Assembly: GCF_012927185.1 (NCBI RefSeq)
Contig: NZ_JABBGB010000001.1
Span: 1,054,001-1,118,000 of the forward strand
DNA: 64,000 bases
Reading direction: 5' to 3'
Origin: Pseudoflavitalea sp. G-6-1-2
GTDB lineage: Bacteria > Bacteroidota > Bacteroidia > Chitinophagales > Chitinophagaceae
Below, in pieces: positions 43,985 through 52,572 of the stretch; position 1 is the first letter of the stretch; each line of letters begins with the position of its first letter. The notes below the pieces were generated by a model, which had not been told where the DNA came from, ran no database searches, and saw only the letters and a program-made list of their open reading frames with translations. A program made the translations under genes and the position numbers.

Positions 43985-44015
43985 ATCCCGGTCCGAAACG
44001 ACCGGGATTTTTTTT
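43985..44015 (+). terminator. terminator of the surA-like gene
   Basis: A 9-bp stem ATCCCGGTC / GACCGGGAT with a six-base loop is followed by T8. The rest of the 321-bp gap to the next gene holds the promoter listed below and no open frame I would call. Confidence 0.9.
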
Positions 44016-44231
44016 GAAATCACATGAGGTGAAACCGATTAACCGCCTTCTCAACAAGATAATTTGACTACTGTGATATAATTCTGAATATTTGCTTTCT
44101 TCTTTGACTATCCTGCCGTACATTCATCCCTTCCACAGATCTCAAACTCCGGCGGAGTCTTCGATTAATCAACTACCTACTGAAGATTATATAAGGGTAT
44201 ACCCTTAGCAATATTAGAAACCATTGTTTTT

Positions 44232-44263
44232 TTTGTGACAACTACGGCTTTTACGGTACTTTG
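44232..44263 (+). promoter_or_regulatory. predicted promoter of the PAS kinase operon
   Basis: TTTG (44232-44235) and TACTTTG (44257-44263) are spaced by 21 bases, close to the Bacteroidota consensus with one base missing from the -7 spacer. The start codon is at 44281. Confidence 0.4.
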
Positions 44264-44280
44264 TATAAGTATTTATATGT

Positions 44281-47200
44281 ATGCTCAAGCAGTCCAATAA
44301 GCCCAGACCAGGAGCAGGTCGCCCCAAAACCTTATACCTGCAGACTGACCTCCACGGAACCATCCTGGCAGTGTCATCCCCGTTACTTTTAACTACGGGT
44401 AAGGGACGGCAAGACCTGATAGGGCAACCGATTACCAGTCTGGTTGCCCCCGAAGACGCACCAGCGCTGCATTTGCTGCTACAGCAATATGATGCAGCCA
44501 TATCGCTGCACGCAGATCTTACCATTCAGGGCATACATTCTCCACAGAGCATATCGTTCACCATCATTCAGAAAAAAGCAGGAAAGAAACAACAGCCACC
44601 TTCACTCGAATGGCATGCACCCGCCATCTTCGATGAAGTAATGCCTGCCATTGATGAAGAGCAATTGTTCCGCCAGTTTGCCGATGCTTCGCCCGGCATG
44701 ATCTGGATCTCCGATGAAGAAGACAATACCGTTTATTTCAATAAAAGCTGGCTTCGGTTTACAGGCATCACCGTTGAAGATGTTGCAGAAGACGGTTGGA
44801 CGCGGCTGATACATCCGGACGATATCTCCGTTGCCATCAACAGCTACCGTGTTTATTTCAAGGAACGGAAGCCTGCCACACTCGAATACCGCATCAAAAC
44901 AAAATCCGATCAGTACCGTTGGGTGATCGATCAGAGTGCGCCGCGGTATCATGCAGATGGCCGCTTTCTCGGATTCATAGGATCGGTGATGGATATACAC
45001 GACAGAAAAATGGCCGAAGAAACCGTGTACGCACAGGCCAAAGTGATGCGGCATGTATCCGATGCCATCATATCTACCGACAATGAATTTTACATCACCG
45101 TTTTCAATCATGCCGCAGAGAGGATCTACGGATTGAAGGCAGCAGATGTAATCGGAAAATCTATCCGCGAAGCCATTCCGCACGAATACCTCACCAGCTC
45201 CCGCGCCGAAGCTTTGAAAGATCTCGAAGAATCAGGCGCCTGGGATGGGATGATGTATTACGATCATCCCGCAGGCAACCGCGTATTTCTCCATGTTTCG
45301 CTTCGCGTGCTGCGTAACGAGCAGGGAGATCGTACAGGCATCGCCGCTATACATCATGATATTACCGAAACACGCAGAGCCGAAGAAGCGCTGCGCATCA
45401 GTGAAGAAAGATACCGCTCACTTGTGCATGCATTGGGCGAAGGCATTCTGCTAATCGATAAGCAGGGCAATATTCTCGCCTGCAACGAAAGTGCGGAGCA
45501 GATGCTCGATCTCAAACAATCGGGAGTAACGCTCACCATCCACGATTTCAGCATGCAATTTGTTTTTGAGGATGGCCGAGTGCTCGAAGTAGCCGATTAT
45601 CCGGCAGTGAGAACACTCCATACCGGAGAATCATTCAAAGAAGTGATCATTGGATTTCACAAAAACTTCAGCATGATGAACTGGGTATCTGTGAACACAG
45701 AACCCATTTACTATACCCGATCATCACCCGAACAGCTGCCCGATGCTGTGGTGGTTACCATCGTTGATATTACGGACCGCAAGAACCATCAGCAATTGCT
45801 GGCGCTCGAAAAGAAAGTGCTGGAGATGAATGCGCTTCCTGCCATATCACTCAAGACCATCACAGATTATTTTCTCGAAGGGCTGGAGAAACTCTTCCCC
45901 GGCATGCTTTGCTCGGTGTTGAAACTGGATGCAGAGAAACAGTCCATTGAGCCGCTATCCGCTCCCAGTCTGCCTTCGGAATATTCCCAAACAATCAACG
46001 GAAGAAGCATCGGTGCAAAGAACGGTTCCTGCGGAACAGCCATGTACCGGAAAGAAAAGGTATTCTGTAACGATGTTGCCAATGATCCGCTCTGGCACGA
46101 TTATCGCGATCTCGCAGAAAATTACAAAATCGGTGCATGCTGGAGTTTTCCTATTCTCGATTCTCATCAGGAAGTGATGGCAACAATTGCCGTTTACTAT
46201 AGTTATCCTAAATCCCCTGATCAAAAAGATCTGGAGATACTCGATCGCGCATGCGATCTGCTTCGCATCATTATCGAAAATAAAGATGCCGAACGCAAGA
46301 TCCGTCGCAACCATGAGCGATATCTGTTGGTGACCAAGGCCACCAACGACGCAATCTGGGATTGGGATATCAGCACCAGCGATCTCTACTGGGGAGAAGG
46401 GTACTACACACTATTCGGCTACAAGCCCGGACTGGTACCCGATGGATTTACCAAATGGGAAGAACTTATTCATCCGGATGATATCGGTAACGTAAAAACT
46501 TCGTTGCACAGATACATACATCACAACAAAACTCGTTTGTGGGAGGCTGAATACCGTTTCAGAAAAGCCAATGGCGATTATGCCCTGGTGTTCGACAGAG
46601 GGTTTCTCATCTACGATCACGAAGGGAAGATGAACCGAATGGTAGGTTCGGTGCAGAACATCACCGAGAAACGGGAGATGGAAAAGAAGCTGCTGGAGCA
46701 GGAGCTCAACAAACAGAAGCTGGTAGCACAGGCCGTAGTGAATGCACAGGAGAAAGAGAGAGCTGAGATCGGAAAAGACCTGCACGATAATGTGAACCAG
46801 ATACTCACCACCGCCAAACTCTATCTCGAACTGGCGCTGGCAGATGAAGAAGAAAGAATGCAGCTGATAAAACGATGTGCCGGGAGCATCACGGATGCCA
46901 TCAACGAAGTGCGTACACTTTCAAGATCGCTGGTACCCGCCAGTGTGGGCGATCTCGGACTGATAGAATCCATGCAGGATCTCACCGAGAGCGTTCGCGC
47001 AACAAAAAAGCTGCAGATAAAATTTGAACATAGCGGCCAGATCGAAGAGCTGCTCGACGATAAACGCAAACTCACCCTGTTCCGCATAGTGCAGGAGCAG
47101 GTGAACAACGTACTCAAGCATTCGGGAGCAAAAAATCTGCTGCTCAGGCTTACACAGGAAGATACATTCATCTGTCTCGTAATTTCAGACGACGGCAATG

Positions 47201-47355
47201 GGTTCGATTCGGCCAGTGTTCGTGCAAAAAAAGGCAGCGGATTATCCAATATCATTAGCCGGGCAGAGATTTTCAACGGGGTGGTATCGTTGGAAACCGC
47301 ACCTGGTGCGGGCTGCAGGCTAACAGTACAAGTACCAACCGAAACCTTTAAATAA
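44281..47355 (+). CDS. multi-PAS/GAF sensor histidine kinase (NarX-like HisKA_3)
   Basis: 1024 residues without membrane helices, so a cytoplasmic sensor. The order is a PAS-like region (residues 15-110), PAS near 150-265 (ASPGMIWISDEEDNTVYFN), PAS near 270-385, PAS near 385-500, GAF near 510-670 (GAKNGSCGTAMYRKEKVFCNDV), PAS_3 near 675-795 (DAIWDWDISTSDLYWGEGYY), a HisKA_3 domain with the phospho-accepting His in GKDLHDNVNQIL, and an HATPase domain (SDDGNGFD, GSGLSNI). This kinase class pairs with NarL/FixJ regulators, and one is encoded nine bases downstream. The signal is unknown; small molecules or redox state are typical for stacked PAS/GAF domains. Confidence 0.92.
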   Translation: MLKQSNKPRPGAGRPKTLYLQTDLHGTILAVSSPLLLTTGKGRQDLIGQPITSLVAPEDAPALHLLLQQYDAAISLHADLTIQGIHSPQSISFTIIQKKAGKKQQPPSLEWHAPAIFDEVMPAIDEEQLFRQFADASPGMIWISDEEDNTVYFNKSWLRFTGITVEDVAEDGWTRLIHPDDISVAINSYRVYFKERKPATLEYRIKTKSDQYRWVIDQSAPRYHADGRFLGFIGSVMDIHDRKMAEETVYAQAKVMRHVSDAIISTDNEFYITVFNHAAERIYGLKAADVIGKSIREAIPHEYLTSSRAEALKDLEESGAWDGMMYYDHPAGNRVFLHVSLRVLRNEQGDRTGIAAIHHDITETRRAEEALRISEERYRSLVHALGEGILLIDKQGNILACNESAEQMLDLKQSGVTLTIHDFSMQFVFEDGRVLEVADYPAVRTLHTGESFKEVIIGFHKNFSMMNWVSVNTEPIYYTRSSPEQLPDAVVVTIVDITDRKNHQQLLALEKKVLEMNALPAISLKTITDYFLEGLEKLFPGMLCSVLKLDAEKQSIEPLSAPSLPSEYSQTINGRSIGAKNGSCGTAMYRKEKVFCNDVANDPLWHDYRDLAENYKIGACWSFPILDSHQEVMATIAVYYSYPKSPDQKDLEILDRACDLLRIIIENKDAERKIRRNHERYLLVTKATNDAIWDWDISTSDLYWGEGYYTLFGYKPGLVPDGFTKWEELIHPDDIGNVKTSLHRYIHHNKTRLWEAEYRFRKANGDYALVFDRGFLIYDHEGKMNRMVGSVQNITEKREMEKKLLEQELNKQKLVAQAVVNAQEKERAEIGKDLHDNVNQILTTAKLYLELALADEEERMQLIKRCAGSITDAINEVRTLSRSLVPASVGDLGLIESMQDLTESVRATKKLQIKFEHSGQIEELLDDKRKLTLFRIVQEQVNNVLKHSGAKNLLLRLTQEDTFICLVISDDGNGFDSASVRAKKGSGLSNIISRAEIFNGVVSLETAPGAGCRLTVQVPTETFK

Positions 47356-47363
47356 ACCAGGCT

Positions 47364-48005
47364 ATGGAAAAGATCAGTGTTTTAATAGCAGATGATCATA
47401 AGTTGATCCGTGAAACATGGAGTTATATTTTAAACAATGATCCGCGTTTTATTGTAGTGGCCGATTGCGGCGATGCCGAACAGGCCGTGGAGCTGGCCAA
47501 ACATAAGAAGCCTCAGATTGTACTGATGGATATAAATATGGCGCCTCATTCAGGATTTGATGCCACCGAAAAGATCCGGAAGCTGTCGCCCGCATCGAGA
47601 ATTATCGGTATCTCCATGCACTCACAACCAGCCTATGCCAAAAAGATGTTGCAGATCGGAGCGAGAGGATATGTTACCAAGAACTCTTCCAAAGAAGAAA
47701 TGATCGAAGCCATTCTCGAAGTGCACAGCGGCAACAAGTATATCTGCGATGAGATCAAGAACAATATCTCTGAGCTGGTGCTCGAAGAGAATCGGGAAAT
47801 GCCGAACATCAATGCGCTCACCGATCGGGAGATTCAGATCATCAATCTCATCAAGGAAGGCGAGTCGTCGAAAGAAATAGCTTCCAACCTCAATATCTCT
47901 CTCAAAACGGTGGAGGTGCACAGGCATAATATTCTGAAGAAACTGAAACTGAAAAACTCCGCTTCGCTGGTGAACTTCATCAATAGTGCGGCTTCCAACA
48001 TCTAA
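47364..48005 (+). CDS. NarL/LuxR-type response regulator
   Basis: 213 residues. The receiver domain has acidic residues in IADDH, phospho-acceptor Asp56 in IVLMDINMAP and the switch residues in GISMHSQ and VTKNSS. The LuxR-type helix-turn-helix is NALTDREIQIINLIKEGESSKEIASNLNISLKTVEVHRHNILKKL. It lies nine bases after the HisKA_3 kinase gene, so the two are a cognate pair. A close paralogue lies at 50930-51565, with identical DNA-recognition helix residues (TVEVHRHNILKKLK). Confidence 0.93.
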   Translation: MEKISVLIADDHKLIRETWSYILNNDPRFIVVADCGDAEQAVELAKHKKPQIVLMDINMAPHSGFDATEKIRKLSPASRIIGISMHSQPAYAKKMLQIGARGYVTKNSSKEEMIEAILEVHSGNKYICDEIKNNISELVLEENREMPNINALTDREIQIINLIKEGESSKEIASNLNISLKTVEVHRHNILKKLKLKNSASLVNFINSAASNI

Positions 48006-48145
48006 GAGTAATTATGTAGGTTTTTTACAGGTTTTATAATTATCAATGCAACAATCGGATAACGATTCTTGGATATATGGCTAGAATAGAGAACTTTATA
48101 GCGGTGTAACACCACAAGCTAACTTTTTTATATGTGAAGGCTCTG

Positions 48146-48185
48146 CAATGCTCTCTTCTTTCGGGAAGGGAGCATTGTTCTTTTA
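48146..48185 (+). terminator. terminator-like hairpin after kinase/regulator operon
   Basis: CAATGCTCTCTTC pairs with GAAGGGAGCATTG (13 bp with one G-U) around TTTCGG and is followed by TTCTTTTA. It lies 140 bases after the regulator's stop. Confidence 0.6.
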
Positions 48186-48513
48186 GGGCTGTTTTGGAAC
48201 AGAATGCAGTGCCCCTGGGGCTTTTACGAGGAAAAAAACGCTCTGTAAAACAGCTGGTAAAGTCTATAGGTGGTAACATTTACAGCAACCTGAAAAAAGT
48301 ATTTAGGAAGGGGAAAGTTTAGCATTTTATTAGACTTACAATGCAGAAATACAGCAACTTAGCTCTAAATCCAATGTTCGCAGGTAAACACATTTACCCT
48401 GACCCTTTTAAAATCCGAGTCCGTAGAAAAACCTTTGATCCGAAGTCCAATTGTCCGAGAAAAACCAGGCCAGAACCGGCTTTACTAATTGGTCCATCTA
48501 TCCTATCGAAAAA

Positions 48514-48554
48514 AGCACCCCCCAAGTTCCTATGAAGACTGGGGGCTTTTTTTT
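48514..48554 (+). terminator. orphan intrinsic terminator
   Basis: An imperfect stem of AGC-ACCCCCCA and TGGGGGCT closes a 15-base loop and is followed by T8. The nearest upstream gene ends 509 bases earlier and already has a candidate terminator, so this one probably ends a separate, unannotated transcript. Confidence 0.6.
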
Positions 48555-48838
48555 GATCCAAATCATCAAATTGCACGTGTAACAATAATCATTTCGCAGC
48601 AATAAATCTTCTCAAAGCCCGTTCCCCGTTGAGTTTCAGACAAATGCCCTTTGCAGGGATCTGCAATCTTCTCTGATGAATGCTGCCGGTTTCCGCAGGT
48701 TTGCACGCGATACTTCTGCAATTTGTATTACAGCCTGCTTCATATTATTTTAACAAAACACATGATAAATGTACAATATGTAATTTGCTGATAATTAATA
48801 TTCACAAACAACAATTGTTACAACATTCAAAAACCCTG

Positions 48839-48868
48839 TTTTCTCCCGGATAGATTTACCTAACTTTG
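48839..48868 (+). promoter_or_regulatory. predicted promoter of purF
   Basis: TAACTTTG (48861-48868) is an exact -7 match, with a TTTT at 48839-48842 in the -33 position 18 bases upstream. An AGGAG ribosome-binding site follows at 48884-48888, eight bases before ATG 48896; such a clear Shine-Dalgarno is uncommon in this phylum. Confidence 0.6.
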
Positions 48869-48895
48869 CGCTTTCTTTTCAACCAGGAGCTATCC

Positions 48896-50743
48896 ATGAG
48901 TGACGAAATAAAACATGAATGCGGATTAGCATTCATCCGCTTACGCAAACCGTTCTCTTATTATCAGCAACAATACGGCACAGTGATGTGGGGCATCAAC
49001 AAGCTGTACCTACTCATGGAGAAACAACACAACCGTGGGCAGGATGGCGCAGGGGTTGCCGCAGTGAAACTGAATGTGGAACCGGGTTATCCCTTCCTCA
49101 ATCGGATCCGCAGCAATGCCAATCAGCCCATCGCTGATATTTTCACCAAAATCAATCAGGAAGTAAAAGATCTCGAGCAGTATCAGCCCGATATTCTGCA
49201 GCATCCAGGATTGATGAAAGGCCATATCCCTTACCTGGGAGAACTGTTGCTGGGGCATCTCCGCTACGGTACACAGGGAAAGAACAATGTAGAGTTTTGT
49301 CATCCTTTCATAAAAAGGAACACCATACCTGCGCGTAACCTCGCACTGGCAGGGAATTTTAACCTGGTAAATACCGATGAGTTATTCAACCTCATCGATA
49401 TCGATCCGGGAGAGTTTCAGAAGCAGAGCGATCTCGCTGCGATGATGGAAGTGATTCATCACTTCCTCGTAAAAGCAGATGAGGATTCTCAGGAAAGCAT
49501 GGATGTGGTGAGTGCGCTTCGCAAAGCGGTGAAACTGTTCGACGGTGGATTCACCGTAGGCGGTCTCATCGGAAACGGCGACTCATTTGTGTTCAGAGAT
49601 GCAAATGGTATCCGTCCGGCTTACTATTATGTGAACGAAGATGTGGTGGTAGCAGCTTCCGAAAGAGCAGCGATCCGCACTGTATTCAATGTTGGAGAGA
49701 ACGAAGTGCTTGAGCTGATGCCTGGCATGGGAGTGATAGTAAAAGCAGACGGAACAGTAAAAGTAGAACAGATACTCGAACCCAAAGAGCGCCGTGCGTG
49801 CAGCTTTGAGCGTATCTACTTCTCACGCGGAAGCGACGAAAAGATCTACAACGAACGCAAGCAGCTGGGATACAATCTCACAGAGCAGGTGCTGAACGCA
49901 GTAGACCACGACACTAAGAATACCATCTTCTCCTTTATACCCAATACCGCTGAAGTAGCCTTCTACGGCATGTGGAAGGGCCTCGACGATTACATGAAGA
50001 AAGTGAAGATCGATCGTATCCTCTCATGGGGAAATGAGATCGATCCGGAGAAGCTTACGGAAATGATCAGCCGAAAGATCAGGGTTGAGAAGATCGCTAT
50101 CAAAGACGTAAAGATGCGCACCTTCATCACTGCCGACACAAGTCGCAATGAAATGGTGCAGCACGTATACGATATCACTTACGGAACAGTGCAGAAAGGC
50201 GAAGACACCCTGGTGGTGATCGACGACTCTATCGTAAGAGGAACCACCCTGAAAGAAAGCATCGTTCGCATGCTGGCCAGGCTGGAACCGAAAAAAATCA
50301 TCATTGTATCTTCAGCACCGCAGATCAGGTATCCTGATTGCTACGGTATCGATATGAGCAAAGTGGGAGATTTCATCGCTTTCCGCGCAGCGTATGAGCT
50401 GATGAAAGAAACCGGCAGAGAAAAAATACTGCAGGATATGTATGAACGCTGTAAAGAGCTGCAACGCCTTGGACAGATTCATACGGAGAATGTGGTACAG
50501 CAGCTCTACAAACCATTCACCGACGAAGAGATTTCCGCGAAGATCGCTGAACTGATTACGCCCAAAGACCTGGGAATACCGGTTCAGGTGATTTATCAGA
50601 CAATCGAGTCGCTCCATCATGCTTGCCCAACCAATTCAGGCGACTGGTATTTTACGGGTAACTACCCTACTCCCGGTGGAAACAGGGTGGTGAACCGCGC
50701 CTTTATCAACTTTATGGAAGGCAAGAACGTTAGAGGATACTAA
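48896..50743 (+). CDS. purF: amidophosphoribosyltransferase (PurF, long Bacteroidota form)
   Basis: 615 residues from ATG 48896, chosen for its AGGAG site and for lying after the -7 box. The class II glutamine-amidotransferase domain starts with MSDEIKHEC: Cys9 would become the N-terminal nucleophile after removal of an eight-residue propeptide. Further landmarks are KQHNRGQDGAGV, HLRYGT and RDANGIRPAYYY. The phosphoribosyltransferase domain has the PRPP loop VVIDDSIVRGTTLKES. It makes 5-phosphoribosylamine, the first step of purine synthesis. It is longer than the roughly 500-residue E. coli enzyme, with inserts and a C-terminal extension. It is isolated from other pur genes. Confidence 0.9.
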   Translation: MSDEIKHECGLAFIRLRKPFSYYQQQYGTVMWGINKLYLLMEKQHNRGQDGAGVAAVKLNVEPGYPFLNRIRSNANQPIADIFTKINQEVKDLEQYQPDILQHPGLMKGHIPYLGELLLGHLRYGTQGKNNVEFCHPFIKRNTIPARNLALAGNFNLVNTDELFNLIDIDPGEFQKQSDLAAMMEVIHHFLVKADEDSQESMDVVSALRKAVKLFDGGFTVGGLIGNGDSFVFRDANGIRPAYYYVNEDVVVAASERAAIRTVFNVGENEVLELMPGMGVIVKADGTVKVEQILEPKERRACSFERIYFSRGSDEKIYNERKQLGYNLTEQVLNAVDHDTKNTIFSFIPNTAEVAFYGMWKGLDDYMKKVKIDRILSWGNEIDPEKLTEMISRKIRVEKIAIKDVKMRTFITADTSRNEMVQHVYDITYGTVQKGEDTLVVIDDSIVRGTTLKESIVRMLARLEPKKIIIVSSAPQIRYPDCYGIDMSKVGDFIAFRAAYELMKETGREKILQDMYERCKELQRLGQIHTENVVQQLYKPFTDEEISAKIAELITPKDLGIPVQVIYQTIESLHHACPTNSGDWYFTGNYPTPGGNRVVNRAFINFMEGKNVRGY

Positions 50744-50929
50744 GTTCCTGATCCATCATTTACCTTTACAAAAATGGGTGTGCTTACTCGTTATAGGTAA
50801 ACTATGCCTGTACCCTGGGCAAAACTTGGTCTAATCAAAAAAAATGCTTAATATCATTCCAATGGATGATGTTACATTCGTAATTGACCAGCCCTTAATG
50901 AACCAACAGCATTTTTGTAAAAATATCTT

Positions 50930-51565
50930 ATGAACAGGATTTCCATCATGATCGTTGATGACCACACCCTTATCCGGGAAACCTGGTCGTTCTTACTCGG
51001 ACGAAATGAAGGATTCGATGTGATCGCTGAAGTGGGCGACGGTCAGCAAGCCATTGAAATAGCCAGAGACAAAAGACCAAACATTGTTCTGCTGGATATC
51101 AATATGACGCCACTGAACGGATTCGACATCATTAAAATGATCCGTAAATTATCTCCGGGCTCCAAAGTGATCGCAGTATCCATGCACTCGCAACCCGCCT
51201 ATGCAAAAAAGATGTTCCGGCTCGGAGCCAGAGGGTATGTTACCAAAAACTCTCCCCGGCAGGAAATGCTCAATGCCATTACCGAGGTGTACAACGGACA
51301 GATCTTTATCTGCCAGGAAGTAAAAAATATTCTGAGCGATCAGGTACTGAACGAAGAAGAAACCGGTACCGGCCTCAATCAGCTCTCTGAAAGGGAAATC
51401 GAAGTGATCAACCTCATTCGCGATGGCCTCTCTTCCAAAGAAATTGCCGACCGCCTCAAACTCTCTATCAAAACGGTGGAAGTACATCGCCATAACATTC
51501 TCAAAAAACTGAAAGTAAAGAATACGGCTGCCCTGATCAATTACATCAATTCTAACGGATTGTAA
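50930..51565 (+). CDS. NarL/LuxR-type response regulator, paralogue
   Basis: 211 residues with the same plan as the regulator at 47364: receiver (IVDDH, Asp56 in IVLLDINMTP, SMHSQPAYAKKM) and LuxR-type helix-turn-helix (NQLSEREIEVINLIRDGLSSKEIADRLKLSIKTVEVHRHNILKKLKVKN). The strong likeness, including SMHSQPAYAKKM and ARGYVTKNS, shows an ancient local duplication with purF between the copies. No kinase gene is adjacent, so it may share the kinase at 44281 or serve a distant one. A CATTTTTG element at 50910-50917 may be its -7 box. Confidence 0.92.
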   Translation: MNRISIMIVDDHTLIRETWSFLLGRNEGFDVIAEVGDGQQAIEIARDKRPNIVLLDINMTPLNGFDIIKMIRKLSPGSKVIAVSMHSQPAYAKKMFRLGARGYVTKNSPRQEMLNAITEVYNGQIFICQEVKNILSDQVLNEEETGTGLNQLSEREIEVINLIRDGLSSKEIADRLKLSIKTVEVHRHNILKKLKVKNTAALINYINSNGL

Positions 51566-51825
51566 ATTGCTTTATTCTGCTACGGGAATTGCAGTTGCAC
51601 CCATCAGTGCTGGTGAGCAACATCGATGGCCGTGCAGCATTCTTCATTGCACTCAATTTCATTAATGTCAATCCTTTAGCGCAAAAAGATTGAAAGCGGC
51701 TTCCTTCCAATGCCGCACCAGTACTGCCTTCTATACTGCATAAAACTTTTAATTTCCTTTTAATTTGGCCTGAATTTTGCAGCTTTTTTGGAGCCGACCG
51801 TTTAGCTTCCTATGAGGAACCAATC

Positions 51826-51843
51826 TTAAACAGGCCTGTTTAA
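51826..51843. repeat. perfect 18-bp palindrome
   Basis: TTAAACAGGCCTGTTTAA is its own reverse complement. It could be a protein-binding site or a self-dimerising RNA segment within the candidate transcript upstream of sixA. Confidence 0.7.
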
Positions 51844-51884
51844 ATTTCTGATTCCTTTGATTGAAACTTATTAGGTATTATTGC

Positions 51885-51917
51885 AAGGGGGGAATTACTT
51901 CTCCCCTTATTTTTTTG
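51885..51917 (+). terminator. terminator directly upstream of sixA
   Basis: AAGGGGGG pairs with CTCCCCTT (8 bp, one G-U) around AATTACTT, then ATTTTTTT. It ends 11 bases before the sixA ATG, so it can act as an attenuator or end an upstream small RNA. Confidence 0.65.
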
Positions 51918-51927
51918 CTATAGACAC

Positions 51928-52428
51928 ATGAAGAAATCAGTGATTGTTGTTAGACATGCCAAGAGCAGCTGGAGCGATATCAGCCAGCCCGATTTTGAAC
52001 GCCCGCTCAACGACCGCGGCAAAGCCGATGCTCCTGCGATGGCAAAACGCCTGCTCGACAAAAACATTCAGATCGATGCATTCATTACCAGTCCTGCAAA
52101 AAGGGCTAAGAAAACGGCTACCCTTTTTGCCGAAGTGTATGGCATCGAAAAAGAGCAGCTGATACAGGTTCCATCGCTGTATCACGCAGAGCCATCGGAT
52201 TTCTTCAGAACCATTGCACAGGCTCCCGAATCGGCCAATACCATTGCGGTATTCTCTCATAATCCCGGCATCACTGCCTTTGTGAACATGCTCACCAAAG
52301 TGAATGTAGATGATATGCCAACCTGCGCCATGTATGCGGTTCATTGCGAGCTGAATAGCTGGGCAGAATTCGAGTCGGCTCAGAAAGAGTTCTGGTTCTT
52401 CGATTATCCTAAATCCATTATCGGGTAA
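51928..52428 (+). CDS. sixA: SixA-type phosphohistidine phosphatase
   Basis: 166 residues of the histidine phosphatase (phosphoglycerate-mutase-like) superfamily, short SixA subgroup. The catalytic motif is VVRHAKSSWSD with His10. Other marks are RPLNDRGKADAPAMAKRL, the Arg in SPAKRAKKTA, and the second His in FSHNPGI. E. coli SixA removes phosphate from HPt-domain histidines. Here it lies near two response regulators, and an HPt-containing hybrid kinase is present at 7521-10505, so a role in phosphorelay tuning is possible but unproven. Expression may pass through the terminator hairpin just upstream. Confidence 0.88.
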   Translation: MKKSVIVVRHAKSSWSDISQPDFERPLNDRGKADAPAMAKRLLDKNIQIDAFITSPAKRAKKTATLFAEVYGIEKEQLIQVPSLYHAEPSDFFRTIAQAPESANTIAVFSHNPGITAFVNMLTKVNVDDMPTCAMYAVHCELNSWAEFESAQKEFWFFDYPKSIIG

Positions 52429-52572
52429 TCAGCGGTTGACATTGATTTGAATAATCAGTAATTTCGAATACACCCTATACATTCCACTCCTCTCTGAAAA
52501 CAATACCGGAGCTTACCGGTTTTAATTTTTGATTTCCTCCGAAATGCCGCCTTCACTTAAAACTGAAAGCGT

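Larger units (their letters stand above)
48006..48895. other. 890-bp gap with hairpins, no convincing gene
   Basis: No open frame here looks real; the longest (48134-48322) has no ribosome-binding site and a low-complexity product. The gap does hold a terminator-like hairpin at 48146-48185, a short GCCCC-T-GGGGC hairpin followed by TTTTA at 48211-48225, and a strong terminator at 48514-48554 that does not follow any annotated gene. It then holds an AT-rich stretch (48740-48840) and the purF promoter. A small RNA ending at 48554 is possible. Confidence 0.5.
51566..51927 (+). other. 362-bp gap with promoter- and terminator-like signals (candidate sRNA or leader)
   Basis: No open frame is evident. 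A GAATTTTG box at 51772-51779 could start a transcript near 51786. That transcript would contain a small hairpin (TTCC-TATGA-GGAA), a perfect 18-bp palindrome at 51826-51843 and a terminator at 51885-51917, just before sixA. The unit of about 130 bases may be an independent small RNA or an attenuated leader. Bases 51566-51770 show nothing I can name. Confidence 0.45.

Noticed and set aside
48134-48322. Possible 62-residue gene in the gap before purF
   Set aside because: It overlaps a terminator-like hairpin, lacks a ribosome-binding or promoter signal, and its product has no conserved-looking features.
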